A stretch of DNA of 7,663 nucleotides from Bacillus sp. JCM 19058 (GCA_001310555.1 BAXO01000137.1:1-7663); one strand, 5' to 3'. Numbered from the stretch's first letter, positions 1 through 7,456 are shown. Numbers and translations are program-made. Notes: generated from the sequence alone by a model not told the origin.

Positions 1-17
1 TCAACGTTCACCCTCCT
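1..17 (-). promoter_or_regulatory. Ribosome binding site and possible start codon of a gene running off the left edge
   Basis: On the minus strand, AGGAGGG (positions 17-11) is an almost ideal Shine-Dalgarno sequence. It is followed after six bases by TTG at positions 4-2, a suitable start codon, after which the window ends. This suggests that another gene in the same direction begins here, downstream of the family 5 SBP gene. In peptide-transport operons that would often be a permease gene, but no coding sequence is visible, so the product is unknown. A start beyond the edge is equally possible. Confidence 0.4.
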
Positions 18-326
18 CAGTCTAGCTCAAATAAAAATAATTTCTTAGACGAAGAAAAATGCGAAATCTACTTCCTCTTAACAAAGCGTAGGTAAGATCA
101 GACGGCAAAAATACCACCTGATCCTTTATGCTTCCGCCTATCGCAACGACTCCGTTCGCCATACCGCCGGAACCGCTTGCCCTCTATGTAAAATACTTTC
201 AAAGACACGTCTAAGCCAATGCTCGCTAATGAAGGCAACGCTCGATCCATTAGGAGCACTGGCAACATACATGACGTATCCGGAGCTGACATCTGGATAC
301 GTCTCATTCTACGAAAGAAGGAACGG
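18..326. other. Region without a supported gene, downstream of the family 5 SBP gene
   Basis: I could not support a gene in these roughly 310 bases. Three overlapping minus-strand frames are open for part of it. One, entered without a start codon after a TAG at about 312, reads protein-like (for example SSGYVMYVASAPNGSSVAF) to a stop near 140. Another gives a 45-codon ATG frame beginning MANGVVAIGGSIKDQVV. Joining the two would need a frame change, so a decayed gene is possible but unproven; I recognise neither peptide. Two hairpins occur on the minus strand: one at 273-303 (listed separately), and a 6-base GATCAG/CTGATC stem at 96-123. Neither is followed by a T tract, so readthrough from the SBP gene to the ribosome binding site at 11-17 is plausible. 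Confidence 0.5.
273..303 (-). repeat. Perfect 9-base inverted repeat (stem-loop) just past the family 5 SBP gene
   Basis: GACGTATCC (303-295) and GGATACGTC (281-273) on the minus strand are exact reverse complements separated by 13 bases. The stem begins 24 bases after the TAG stop of the SBP gene. No run of T follows, so it is not a standard intrinsic terminator. An mRNA 3'-end stabiliser, or a processing site between the SBP message and a weaker-expressed downstream gene, would fit the position. This role is inferred. Confidence 0.5.
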
Positions 327-2081
327 CTATTCTGTCTCGATCACTTTTAAATTTGGAAGGCTCGGTGTAATCCCTCGTACACCGTTTGGTTGAAAGCCTT
401 CTACTCGTGCATTAGAGCCGGAGAGCACTTTGCCATACAGCAAAAAGATATATGGCGGATCCTCAGCTAGCTCTTGATAAAGTTCATGGTAAACCTCCGC
501 TCGTTCTTCTGTTTCAAAGGTTTGCAGCCCTTGCTGAATCAATTCGTCGACCCGCTCATTAGAGTAGCCGTTCGTGTTAGTAAAGCTGCCTCCCCCATCG
601 GTTTGGAAATAGCGGACTCCATCGGAAGGATCGGATAGCATCGTTGTCGAGAAGCTTGCGAGATCATGCTCTCCATCAGCAGTTCGTGCGAGCAACGCAT
701 TATAGTCCATTTGCTCCGTTTCAAATTGAATGCCAATATCCGCATAATTTTCCTTCGCAATCGGAATCAAAATTTCCGATAATGCTCCTTGGGTCACAAA
801 ATAATGGACGACGAGCTTCTCTCCGTCTTTTTCGCGAATCCCATCAGCCCCTTCGATCCAGCCGGCCTCCTCCAACAGCTCACGAGCTTTATCTGGGTTA
901 AAGGCGTACGGCTCAACATCCTCTGTATACGCCCACGATTCCGGAGAAACAGGAACATTAGCGACTTGTGCAAAGCCTTGATATGCGGTGTCGACGACCG
1001 TCTGACGATCAAGTCCGTAGATGAACGCTTGGCGGACTCGTTTATCGGCAAATACTTCTTTTTCATGGTTAAATTTGATGAAGCTGTAAGCGGACGACTG
1101 ATAGACGTTTATGTCTGCAAAGCCGAGTAATTGTAACAGTTCAAAGTTGTCAGGGTTTGCCGGGAACCCGCTGAAATCAACCTCGCCAGTTTGGAAAAAT
1201 TGTGTCGAATCACCTTCGGACGTTTTGTAAATAAAGTAATCAATTTCTGGCTCCCCTTCATAATAATAAGGGTTAGCCGCATAACGGATTTCCTGACCCG
1301 GTACGTACCTGTCAAATTTATACGGTCCGGCGCCGACCGGTTCAAGGTGGAAGTCTCGAATGTAATCAAGCTCCCCCTTCTCATAGCCTGCCCCGTAATA
1401 TTCCTTTGACAGTACTTGCCCGCCAAGTAAACGGAGAGAGCGGAAGTTTACTTCTTCGGTTTCAATCTCGATGGTGCGCTCATCAATGACGCGTATACCA
1501 GAAACCGCTTCGGCATCGCCTTCCTTATAATCTCCTCCTCCGACAACCTTTGCTTCAGAAATATCAGTTCCGCCTGCATAGGCCGGATCGTGTAAAAGCG
1601 TTAATGTAAATTCGATATCATCAGCCGTTAAAGGTTCGCCATTATCGAAGGTCAGACCTTCACGGAGAGTGAACGTATACGTTAAACCATCCTCCGAAAC
1701 CTCCCATTCCTCTGCCAATCGCTCAATCGGCTGACCCGTTTCATCAACATCAATCAATGGTGGGAACATGACTGCTGTGACATTACCGTCGTAACCATTC
1801 GTATAGAAAAATGGATTGAATACGCCTCCAGGCTCAGTTAGTGTAGCGACGACAGTATCTCCCCTTTGTATTGCCGAATCTGGAATGGCCCCTAGGTCAG
1901 AAGCGGGGATCACTTGGTTTTCGATCACCTCATAAGCTGACCCATTACTCGCAGGCGCTTCTTCGTCGTCATTCGTATCAGGTGCTACTTCTACGTCTGT
2001 GGAATCAGTCTCCGGACTACAGCCAACGATCGTCCAAGCAAACAATAACGCTACGAGCATAAATACATATTTACTTTTCAT
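327..2081 (-). CDS. Family 5 (oligopeptide-type) ABC transporter substrate-binding lipoprotein, intact
   Basis: This 584-residue protein is the extracellular receptor of an ABC importer, anchored by lipid to the outer face of the membrane, where it captures ligand (typically peptides) for a permease. Residues 1-20 form a signal peptide with lysines then a hydrophobic core; the lipobox ends IVGC, with Cys21 the expected lipidated residue. A disordered Asp/Glu-rich linker runs to about residue 50. The family 5 signature lies around residues 122-160 (LAEEWEVSEDGLTYTFTLR, then LTFDNGEPLTADDIEFTL). RVRQAFIYGLDRQTVV follows near 348-363, and the C-terminal lobe ends with the EGFQPNG motif near 561. 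Length is normal for OppA/AppA-like proteins. ATG is supported by AAAGGAA seven bases upstream. The gene lies 33 bases after the stop of a disrupted paralog with no visible promoter between, so both probably share one transcript. Family 5 also includes nickel, opine and dipeptide receptors; the ligand is not determined. Confidence 0.95.
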   Translation of the reverse strand: MKSKYVFMLVALLFAWTIVGCSPETDSTDVEVAPDTNDDEEAPASNGSAYEVIENQVIPASDLGAIPDSAIQRGDTVVATLTEPGGVFNPFFYTNGYDGNVTAVMFPPLIDVDETGQPIERLAEEWEVSEDGLTYTFTLREGLTFDNGEPLTADDIEFTLTLLHDPAYAGGTDISEAKVVGGGDYKEGDAEAVSGIRVIDERTIEIETEEVNFRSLRLLGGQVLSKEYYGAGYEKGELDYIRDFHLEPVGAGPYKFDRYVPGQEIRYAANPYYYEGEPEIDYFIYKTSEGDSTQFFQTGEVDFSGFPANPDNFELLQLLGFADINVYQSSAYSFIKFNHEKEVFADKRVRQAFIYGLDRQTVVDTAYQGFAQVANVPVSPESWAYTEDVEPYAFNPDKARELLEEAGWIEGADGIREKDGEKLVVHYFVTQGALSEILIPIAKENYADIGIQFETEQMDYNALLARTADGEHDLASFSTTMLSDPSDGVRYFQTDGGGSFTNTNGYSNERVDELIQQGLQTFETEERAEVYHELYQELAEDPPYIFLLYGKVLSGSNARVEGFQPNGVRGITPSLPNLKVIETE

Positions 2082-2114
2082 CTTCGAATTCCTTTCAGTG
2101 TTTAACGTAAATGT

Positions 2115-3857
2115 TTATTCGTTTACATCAACCACTCGCAAATTTTTCAAGCTTGAAGAAATGCCGCGATAGCCGTTCGGCTCGAAGCCTTCGACACGGG
2201 CATTCGTACCGCTTAATACTTTGGAGTAACTCAATAAAATAGCCGGAGGATCCTCCTGTAAACCTTCATACAGCTCGTGGAAGGCCGCCTTGCGTTCATC
2301 GAGATCATTCGTTGCAATTGTCGCGTCGATTAGCGCATCGATCGTATCGTTCCCGTAACCTGTGAAGGTGGAAGTCGTATCCTTCGAATGAAAGCCCGAT
2401 ACGCCATTGTAAGGATCGGTCAGCATCGTTGTCGAAAACGAGACTAGATCGTGATCGCCATTATCGACACGGGAAAGTAAGGCATTAAAGTCCATTTGTT
2501 CTACTTGAAAATCGATGCCGAGCTCTTGATAGTTCTCTTGGGCAATTGGAATTAATGTATCAGCAATTCCCCCAGAGGAAGTAAAATAGTAAACTGCGAG
2601 CTTCTCTCCATCCTTTTCGCGTACTCCATCCGCTCCTTCGACCAGCCAGCCTCTTCTAGTAGCTGTTTTGCCTGCTCCGGCTCATAGGTCGTACTTCCGA
2701 TTTCATCTGTATATGCCCAGGAAGTCGGTGTCACCGGGATGTTAGCAACCTCGGCATAGCCTTGAAAATGAGCGTCGATGATCGTTTGACGATCCAACCC
2801 AAGAACAAAGGCTTGACGGACACGCGGATCTTCAAATACCGGACTTTCATGGTTAAAGGCGATATAGCTGTAAGCAGATGAAGTATAAAGATCAATATTC
2901 GCAAACCCTAACGATTGGAGCAATTCGAAATTATCCGCATTCGCTGCAAACCCGCTGTAATCTAACTCTCCTGTTTGGAAGAATTGCTGTGAGTCGCCTT
3001 CTGTCGTTTTATAGATGAATTGAGCAACTTCAGGCTTTCCTTCATAGTAATATTCATTCGCTTCATAACGGATCTCCTGCCCGGGTAAATAATCAACAAA
3101 CCGGAAAGGTCCTGCTCCAATCGGGCTCAAGTGCAAGTCATTCAAATAATCCAAATCGCCCTTTCATAGTCAGCCCCATAATAATCCTTTTTCAACACTT
3201 GCCCACCTAACAAACGGAGCGAGCGGGCGTTCACTTCTTCTGTCGTAATCTCAATTGTGTTCTCATCGATGACATTAATTCCGGATATATTTTCGGCATC
3301 TCCTTCTTTATAATCCAGCCCTCCAACAACCATAGCTTCTGTAATATCAGTACCGCCTCCGTAGCTCGGGTCGTGAAGAATTGTCAATGTAAATTCGACA
3401 TCTTCCGCTGTTAACGGCGTACCGTCATCAAAGGTTAAACCGTCCCGTAAAAAGTATGTATAGGTCAGCTCATCCTCGGAGATTTTCCAGCTCTCGGCAA
3501 GGCCTTCAACTGGCTCTCCCGCTTCATTAATGTCAACTAAAGGCGGGAACATGACTGACTGTACATTGCCGTCATAGCCGCTCGTATTAAAATACGGGGT
3601 GAATACGCCTCCGGGCTCCTGCAAACCAACAACGACAGTATCTCCCGGTCAAGCGCCAATTGCGGTGAAGCAGAAGGAGTCTCAGCCTTCAAGCGCATAT
3701 CCTCGACAACCCCAGTTTCCGGGCTCTCCTCATGTTCCTCATGCTCCTCCGGATCATCTATCTCTCCGCTAACATCTGAATTGTCATCACTACATGCTGC
3801 TAACAACAAACTGAAGCTTGCGATGGAAACTAGAACCTTCCATTTTCCTAGACTCAT
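2115..3857 (-). pseudogene. Family 5 ABC substrate-binding lipoprotein, broken by three single-base deletions
   Basis: This is a near end-to-end paralog of the intact gene downstream. It starts at ATG 3857 behind AAGGGG (8-base spacing), with signal peptide MSLGKWKVLVSIASFSLLL and lipobox LAAC (Cys22), then a very acidic linker containing EEHEEHEE. The frame breaks three times. Near 3644-3646, CGGGAG stands where the paralog has AGGGGAG. Near 3162-3164, GAAAGGGC lacks one base needed for YEKGDLDYLN (paralog YEKGELDYIR). Near 2640-2643, TGGTCGAA lacks the base needed for GWVEGADG (paralog GWIEGADG). Restoring one base at each site gives a continuous protein of about 581 residues, close to the paralog's 584, with no other stop. 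As written, translation ends soon after the first break, leaving a signal peptide and linker only. Either a young pseudogene or a gene with sequence errors; I favour neither strongly. It is the first gene of the operon, so early termination could affect the intact gene behind it. Confidence 0.85.
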
Positions 3858-3897
3858 AGCCTCTTCCCCTTTTGTGACAAAATATTTTTATAATTCA

Positions 3898-3926
3898 ATT
3901 ATATGAGTTTGCAACAGTTATGAAAA
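3898..3926 (-). promoter_or_regulatory. Candidate SigA-type promoter of the family 5 SBP operon
   Basis: Reading the minus strand, TTTTCA (3926-3921, four of six matches to TTGACA) is followed after 17 bases by a perfect TATAAT (3903-3898). Transcription would begin near 3891, giving a leader of about 34 bases that includes the AAGGGG ribosome binding site. The surroundings are very AT-rich. A weaker alternative uses TTGCAA (3914-3909) and TATAAA (3892-3887) with 16 bases between. One arm of an operator-like inverted repeat lies in the spacer of the first candidate and overlaps the -35 of the second, so a regulator bound there would directly affect initiation. Confidence 0.55.
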
Positions 3927-3964
3927 CACTTTTTTCACATTTTTCTACAAAACATTGCAAACTC
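3905..3964. promoter_or_regulatory. Operator-like perfect 10-base inverted repeat spanning the promoter
   Basis: GAGTTTGCAA at 3905-3914 and TTGCAAACTC at 3955-3964 are exact reverse complements, with 40 bases between them. The first lies inside the promoter spacer and the second upstream of the -35 box. Each contains the palindrome TTGCAA. A third copy, TTGCAAACT, occurs at 4051-4059 in the same orientation as the second. An arrangement of one site in the core promoter and others upstream resembles repressor sites that act by looping or cooperative binding. It does not match the catabolite-repression (cre) consensus, which has a central CG. The regulator is unknown. Confidence 0.5.
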
Positions 3965-4050
3965 TTTTAATTTATTACATATTAAATTATATTATTCCGA
4001 TATGTCAACCCTGATTTATGTCTATTCTTATTTTCTTATATTTAGCACCT

Positions 4051-4059
4051 TTGCAAACT
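4051..4059. repeat. Third copy of the TTGCAAACT motif upstream of the family 5 SBP operon
   Basis: TTGCAAACT repeats the 3955-3963 sequence exactly, 96 bases further upstream from the operon. Given the inverted pair at 3905-3964, it may be an auxiliary operator. A nine-base match in AT-rich DNA could also be chance, though the central GC makes that less likely. Confidence 0.35.
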
Positions 4060-4416
4060 GTTTTTTTGGATTGCATGATCCATAAGGTAAGGTCGGTAAT
4101 GGATCCGGTCGCTGACGATAAAAGGCTAACGAGCATTGAAGTCGCAACAACCGACCGTGCTGGACATCGAAAAATTAAGAAGAATAATTAAGAAGAAAGA
4201 AGGCTCTTTCAAAAAAAATAAATCGTAAGCAAAAAGTAACTCGTTTCAGTATGCTGAGAGCAGCGGGACTCCGGCGGACGGTTTATCTGTTGCGCGTCTC
4301 AAATCTCCAATCAAAGTCCGGTAGAAAAACAGGTCGTCCATATTCGAAAGTGAGCCGCCAAAATGTGCGGCGCAGCTGCACGTCGGTTCATTGTAATTCC
4401 CCAGAAAGATAAAAAG
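4060..4416. other. Gene-free intergenic region with a GC-rich island of unknown nature
   Basis: Between the two operons no gene can be supported. From about 4250 to 4390 base composition becomes clearly GC-richer than the flanking DNA. It contains a GCCGC/GCGGC hairpin (4354-4371) and the palindrome GCAGCTGC (4372-4379). A 68-codon minus-strand frame with a GTG start (4246-4452) crosses it, but it has no convincing ribosome binding site, overlaps the terminator-like hairpin and resembles no family I recognise. GGTCGG (4091-4096) and CCGACC (4151-4156) form a further short inverted pair. A remnant of an inserted or interspersed non-coding repeat is a reasonable guess, no more. Confidence 0.4.
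4173..4198. repeat. Two tandem copies of a 13-base AT-rich unit
   Basis: AATTAAGAAGAAT (4173-4185) is followed directly by AATTAAGAAGAAA (4186-4198), identical at 12 of 13 positions. It lies in the intergenic stretch between the two SBP gene pairs, at the AT-rich edge of a GC-rich island. No function is evident; slippage duplication is the simplest explanation. Confidence 0.6.
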
Positions 4417-4436
4417 AGAGCTCCTCAGAAAGATAA
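4398..4436. repeat. 15-base direct repeat at 24-base spacing
   Basis: TCCCCAGAAAGATAA (4398-4412) and TCCTCAGAAAGATAA (4422-4436) differ at one position. The second copy reaches into the left arm and loop of the terminator-like stem, and the first lies just past its T tract on the transcribed strand. This may reflect a local duplication that created or moved the stem. Confidence 0.55.
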
Positions 4437-4477
4437 TGATGCCCGTAAGCACAAAATTACTTTTAGGAGGAAGCTCT
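4411..4477 (-). terminator. Terminator-like long-loop stem after the family 1 SBP genes
   Basis: On the minus strand AGAGCTTCCTC (4477-4467) pairs with GAGGAGCTCT (4426-4417), ten pairs with one bulged base, and is followed at once by CTTTTTATCTTT. The T tract on this strand only gives the direction and places it about 100 bases after the stop of the 4575-5891 gene. The loop of about 40 bases is unusually long for an intrinsic terminator, so efficiency is uncertain. Read on the plus strand, the arm supplies an AGGAGG that mimics a ribosome binding site. Confidence 0.4.
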
Positions 4478-4574
4478 ATTCATAATGACATATATTATTC
4501 AATCAATCCCATATATCATTGACGCAAATAACGCTTTTCCTGCTCACATTCTGATTATGACTAGACTGGCACAA

Positions 4575-5891
4575 CTATTCGTTTTGCATCGCCTCTTGGA
4601 CGGTAGTTGCTGCCTCCTCCGCAATCACTCGAAGCCATTCATTACGATCCATTCCCGATTCCAAGTAATCAGCAACCCTTAGATCGACATAAGAATCCCA
4701 AGTACTGATGTGATCCGGTGGCGAGGCTGGCGGATACTTGAAGATCGAGGACACATTTTTATCGTGTGTGCTTTCATAATCCTGGAAAAATTCATCTAGA
4801 ACTTCTTCGTTACTGCTTGAAGGGCCGATACCGTTGCGTGACGCCCATGATTGATATTCATTTTCCGTAAAATATGTGAGCACGTCAAATGCCGCGTCCT
4901 TATACTCACTATGCGGACTAATGCTCAAAGGAATGATGCCACCGTCTACCCGATGGCTCACTTCAGGACCGTCTGCCCAAACAGGAAGCGGAGCGACTGC
5001 GTCATTAAGCCCTTCATTATTTTGCCACCAATTCAACCCTTGAACAAAGTTAACGAGCATCGCAGTCGTATTGTCATCGGCAAACCGCCCACCATTGAAA
5101 AAGTCCTCGCCGTAGTTTCCAGGGATGCTAGCGATCCGATCCAACAGTTCAAAATAGCGCGTGAATTCGGGCTGATCTAATAAAATCTCGCCTGTTTCTG
5201 GATCGGATTTGTTGACGGCCAGCTGCATAAGTGGAGCCTCAGCATTGCCTAAGTCCAACCCTCGATAGCTAACACCATCTCGCTCACCGGTCACTTTTCC
5301 AGCCAATTCAATGGCGTCATCCCAGGTCATGTCATCCGTAGGGTATGGCTGGCCGAATAAGTCGAAGATGTCCTTGTTATAAAACAGAACGTAATAAATA
5401 ATCTCATACGGTAAACCTAAAAGACGTTTCTCCTTATCTTTTGACCGAATGGACTCCAGGAATATCGGGTTAATGTGACTCAAATCGTAGTTGTGCTTCT
5501 CTACTAATTCGTCTAAATCGTAATCGAGCTCAAAGTACTCTAAATTCTCTTGAGAAATCTCAAAGAAGATGTCTGGTGAATACCCGTTAGCAAACGTTTC
5601 TTCCAATGCCTCTCTGCCCGAACCTGCTCTCACTTGCTCTAACGTAATGTGAGGTAGAGCTTCTTCAACCGGATGCTTAAACCGCTCATTAAACATTTCC
5701 TCATCCCAATGAACGAGCACACTTAACGTTACTGGCTCTTTTTCCTCCCCTTCTTGCCCTTGCTCAGTTGTCTCATCTTCCCCCGTACCCGTTGCCTGCT
5801 CTGACAAATTATCGTTTTCTTCGCTAGAGCACGCGACTAGCAATATCCCTAAGCAAATAACCACCACAGAAACAAAAGCACTTCGTTTCAT
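4575..5891 (-). CDS. Family 1 ABC transporter extracellular solute-binding lipoprotein, intact
   Basis: This 438-residue protein is a receptor of the family 1 (sugar/oligosaccharide-type) extracellular SBPs, lipid-anchored outside the membrane. MKRSAFVSVVVICLGILL forms the signal peptide and the lipobox is LVAC with Cys21. A Glu/Gly/Thr-rich linker runs to about residue 52. The first lobe begins with VTLSVLVHWDEEMFNERF. LPYEIIYYVLFYNKDIFDLF (160-179) and DDMTWDDAIELA (186-197) are the family's characteristic hinge-side segments. NWWQNNEGL near 287-295 and KDAAFDVLTYF (331-341) with SRNGIGP (351-357) complete the pattern. The ATG is supported by GGGAGGG ten bases upstream. The gene follows a close paralog (6151-7456) by about 260 bases and has its own candidate promoter. 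No permease gene adjoins it. The family also includes receptors for polyols and glycerol phosphate, so the ligand is open. Confidence 0.93.
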   Translation of the reverse strand: MKRSAFVSVVVICLGILLVACSSEENDNLSEQATGTGEDETTEQGQEGEEKEPVTLSVLVHWDEEMFNERFKHPVEEALPHITLEQVRAGSGREALEETFANGYSPDIFFEISQENLEYFELDYDLDELVEKHNYDLSHINPIFLESIRSKDKEKRLLGLPYEIIYYVLFYNKDIFDLFGQPYPTDDMTWDDAIELAGKVTGERDGVSYRGLDLGNAEAPLMQLAVNKSDPETGEILLDQPEFTRYFELLDRIASIPGNYGEDFFNGGRFADDNTTAMLVNFVQGLNWWQNNEGLNDAVAPLPVWADGPEVSHRVDGGIIPLSISPHSEYKDAAFDVLTYFTENEYQSWASRNGIGPSSSNEEVLDEFFQDYESTHDKNVSSIFKYPPASPPDHISTWDSYVDLRVADYLESGMDRNEWLRVIAEEAATTVQEAMQNE

Positions 5892-5980
5892 AACCTTTAT
5901 ACCCTCCCTCTTCTTTGAGACTATATGCTTAGTCTTTTAGAGAACTGGACTTCCCTCTTGTGCTGATTACATCATATATC

Positions 5981-6009
5981 AATATATATTCTTGATTTTC
6001 ATGCGTCAT
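5981..6009 (-). promoter_or_regulatory. Candidate promoter of the intact family 1 SBP gene
   Basis: On the minus strand ATGACG (6009-6004, four of six matches) and TATATT (5986-5981, five of six) are separated by 17 bases. The start would fall near 5974, giving a leader of about 80 bases. The region is AT-rich with an ATATAT-CA-ATATAT palindrome around the -10. The match is moderate, so cotranscription with the upstream paralog remains possible. Confidence 0.35.
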
Positions 6010-6080
6010 ACTTAAAAGATTAGTCAATACGGATAATAGAATGAGCGTTTAGACGTAATGAGTTGAGCCTTTCTTTACAT

Positions 6081-6096
6081 CGGCGTACGGTCGCCG
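6081..6096 (-). other. Short GC hairpin between the two family 1 SBP genes
   Basis: CGGCG and CGCCG (6081-6085, 6092-6096) pair around a six-base loop, about 55 bases past the stop of the 6151-7456 gene. No T tract follows on the minus strand, so it is at best a weak terminator or a 3'-end barrier for the upstream message. The rest of 5892-6150 shows no gene. Confidence 0.25.
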
Positions 6097-6150
6097 GCTA
6101 GCATTAATAATCGTTTGATGACGTTCATGACACTAAACGAAGTGAGCTTC

Positions 6151-7456
6151 CTACTCCATTTCTTTCGCCTCTTTAATCTCTGCTTCTGCCTCTTCCTTAC
6201 TGACACGCAGAAACTCGTTCGGATCCATCGTCGATTCATAAAAATCCTGTAAGTTGATATCGACATATTTATCCCATAAGCTAATACGCTCTGGCGGTGG
6301 AGCCGCTTCATTGTTAAATATAGACGAAACGTTCATGTCATGAGTATTTTCATAATCCTGATAAAACTCATCGAGAATTTCCTTCTGATTAGAGACAATA
6401 CCGATACCGTTTCGTGACATCCATTTCTGATAGTCATCCGATGCGAAATACGTGAATACTTCGAATACCTCATCCTTATGTTCACTCATCGGATTCAACG
6501 TCAGCGTTTGCAGGAAACCTCTCGGTGCGATATTCGGGTGGCTCGACCACGTTGGGACTGTAGCAACGTCAAAGTTAAGTCCTTCATTGTCTTTCCACCA
6601 GTTTAATGCCTGCGCATTGACAACAAGCATTGCCGTTGTATGATCATTGGAAAAACCATCCCCGTGAAATAGATTGCCATCGTCGTAAATTCCTGGAATA
6701 TTAAAGATGCGGTCAAACAAGTCTACGTATTGAGAAAACTCCGGCTTCTCTAAAATAAGAACCTCTCCCGTTTCAGGATCAGTAGCGTTAATGGAGAACT
6801 GGGTCAACAAGTCGTTATCCGCAAAGTCCAGCCCTCTGTACTTAACACCGTTCCTCTCCTGAGTGAGTCGCGTCGCTAATTCAATCGTTTCTTCCCAAGT
6901 CATATCGTCTGATGGATAATTTTCTCCGAACATATCAAAGATTTCTTTGTTGTATGCGAGGACGTAGTACGTATCTTCGTATGGCCATGCTGTGAGTCTT
7001 CCTTCGCTGTCACGCGCCCGAATTGTGTCGAGCAAATTTTGATTTAAGTGGCTCGTGTCATAATCGTGCTCTTCGATCAACTCACTCAAATCAGAATCGA
7101 GCTCAAAGTATTCCATATCCTCTTGTGAAATAGTAAAAAAGAAATCCGCCGTCTCACCGCTAAAAAACAGTTCTTCCAAATCCCCTCGGCCATAAGTAAA
7201 GATAGGAACATGTTCAACTGTAATATGAGGGAAATTCTCTTCAATCGGCTCCTTAAACCGTTCGTTGAACATCGTATCATCAAAATGGACGCCAATCTTT
7301 AACGTAATCGGCTCCTTCTGCTCAGCTTCTTCTGTTTCATTGTCTGTATTTGTTTCTTCCGGTGAACCGGCGCTGTCCTCGTTATTACACGAGATCAATA
7401 TTCCTATACAAGCCAAAAGTAAAAATAAAAAAAAGTGCGTTTTTGTTTCGTCTCAT
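6151..7456 (-). CDS. Family 1 ABC transporter solute-binding lipoprotein; signal-peptide start out of frame by one base
   Basis: This is a paralog of the 4575-5891 protein along its whole length, with the same landmarks: ITLKIGVHFDDTMFNERF, YVLAYNKEIFDMFG, DDMTWEETIELA, NWWKDNEGLN and SRNGIGI. The mature chain is uninterrupted to TAG at 6151. The likely start is ATG 7456-7454, behind AAGGGG with 8-base spacing, but its frame stops early because the run at 7427-7434 has eight bases. With seven, it would read MRRNKNALFLFLLLACIGIL and then ISC, an excellent lipoprotein signal with Cys23 and a total of about 434 residues (paralog 438). As written, the mature frame has no ATG; its only possible start is TTG at 7416, which leaves no positively charged N-region and a very short hydrophobic segment. 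A sequence error, a real mutation, or slippage at the run could each explain this. Ligand unknown. Confidence 0.85.
7427..7434 (-). repeat. Run of eight T (minus strand) in the signal-peptide coding region
   Basis: Eight identical bases lie between the ATG at 7456 and the lipobox codons. Changing the length by one base switches the 6151-7456 gene between a full lipoprotein and a short nonsense peptide. Runs of this kind are known places for replication slippage, for RNA polymerase slippage, and for sequencing error; the sequence alone cannot tell which applies. Confidence 0.8.

Noticed and set aside
98..307. Minus-strand frame containing SIGLDVSLK, reminiscent of the N-terminus of IS110-type transposases
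   Set aside because: Only about eight residues match; the rest is Arg-rich and lacks further family motifs, there is no transposase body, and other frames of the same DNA look as protein-like.
789..1130. Plus-strand frames of up to 113 codons antisense to the intact family 5 SBP gene
   Set aside because: They are shadows on the opposite strand of a clearly conserved gene and have no supporting start signals or recognisable motifs.
2552..3154. Treating the broken family 5 gene's pieces as separate genes
   Set aside because: The pieces begin at internal TTG or ATG codons without ribosome binding sites and align in order with one paralog, so they are fragments of a single gene.
3155..3175. Programmed -1 frameshifting at AAAGGGC in the broken gene
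   Set aside because: The heptamer is in the wrong register for the usual X-XXY-YYZ slippage, and two other sites in the gene would also need -1 shifts with no slippery sequence.
4485..4682. Plus-strand frame starting MTYIIQSIPYIID behind an AGGAGG
   Set aside because: The spacing is too long (14 bases), the AGGAGG is explained as one arm of the terminator-like stem, and the second half of the frame is antisense to the end of the intact SBP gene.
6075..6311. Minus-strand 78-codon frame overlapping the end of the family 1 SBP gene
   Set aside because: Most of it is an out-of-frame shadow of the SBP coding sequence; the remaining tail has no recognisable motif or start signal.
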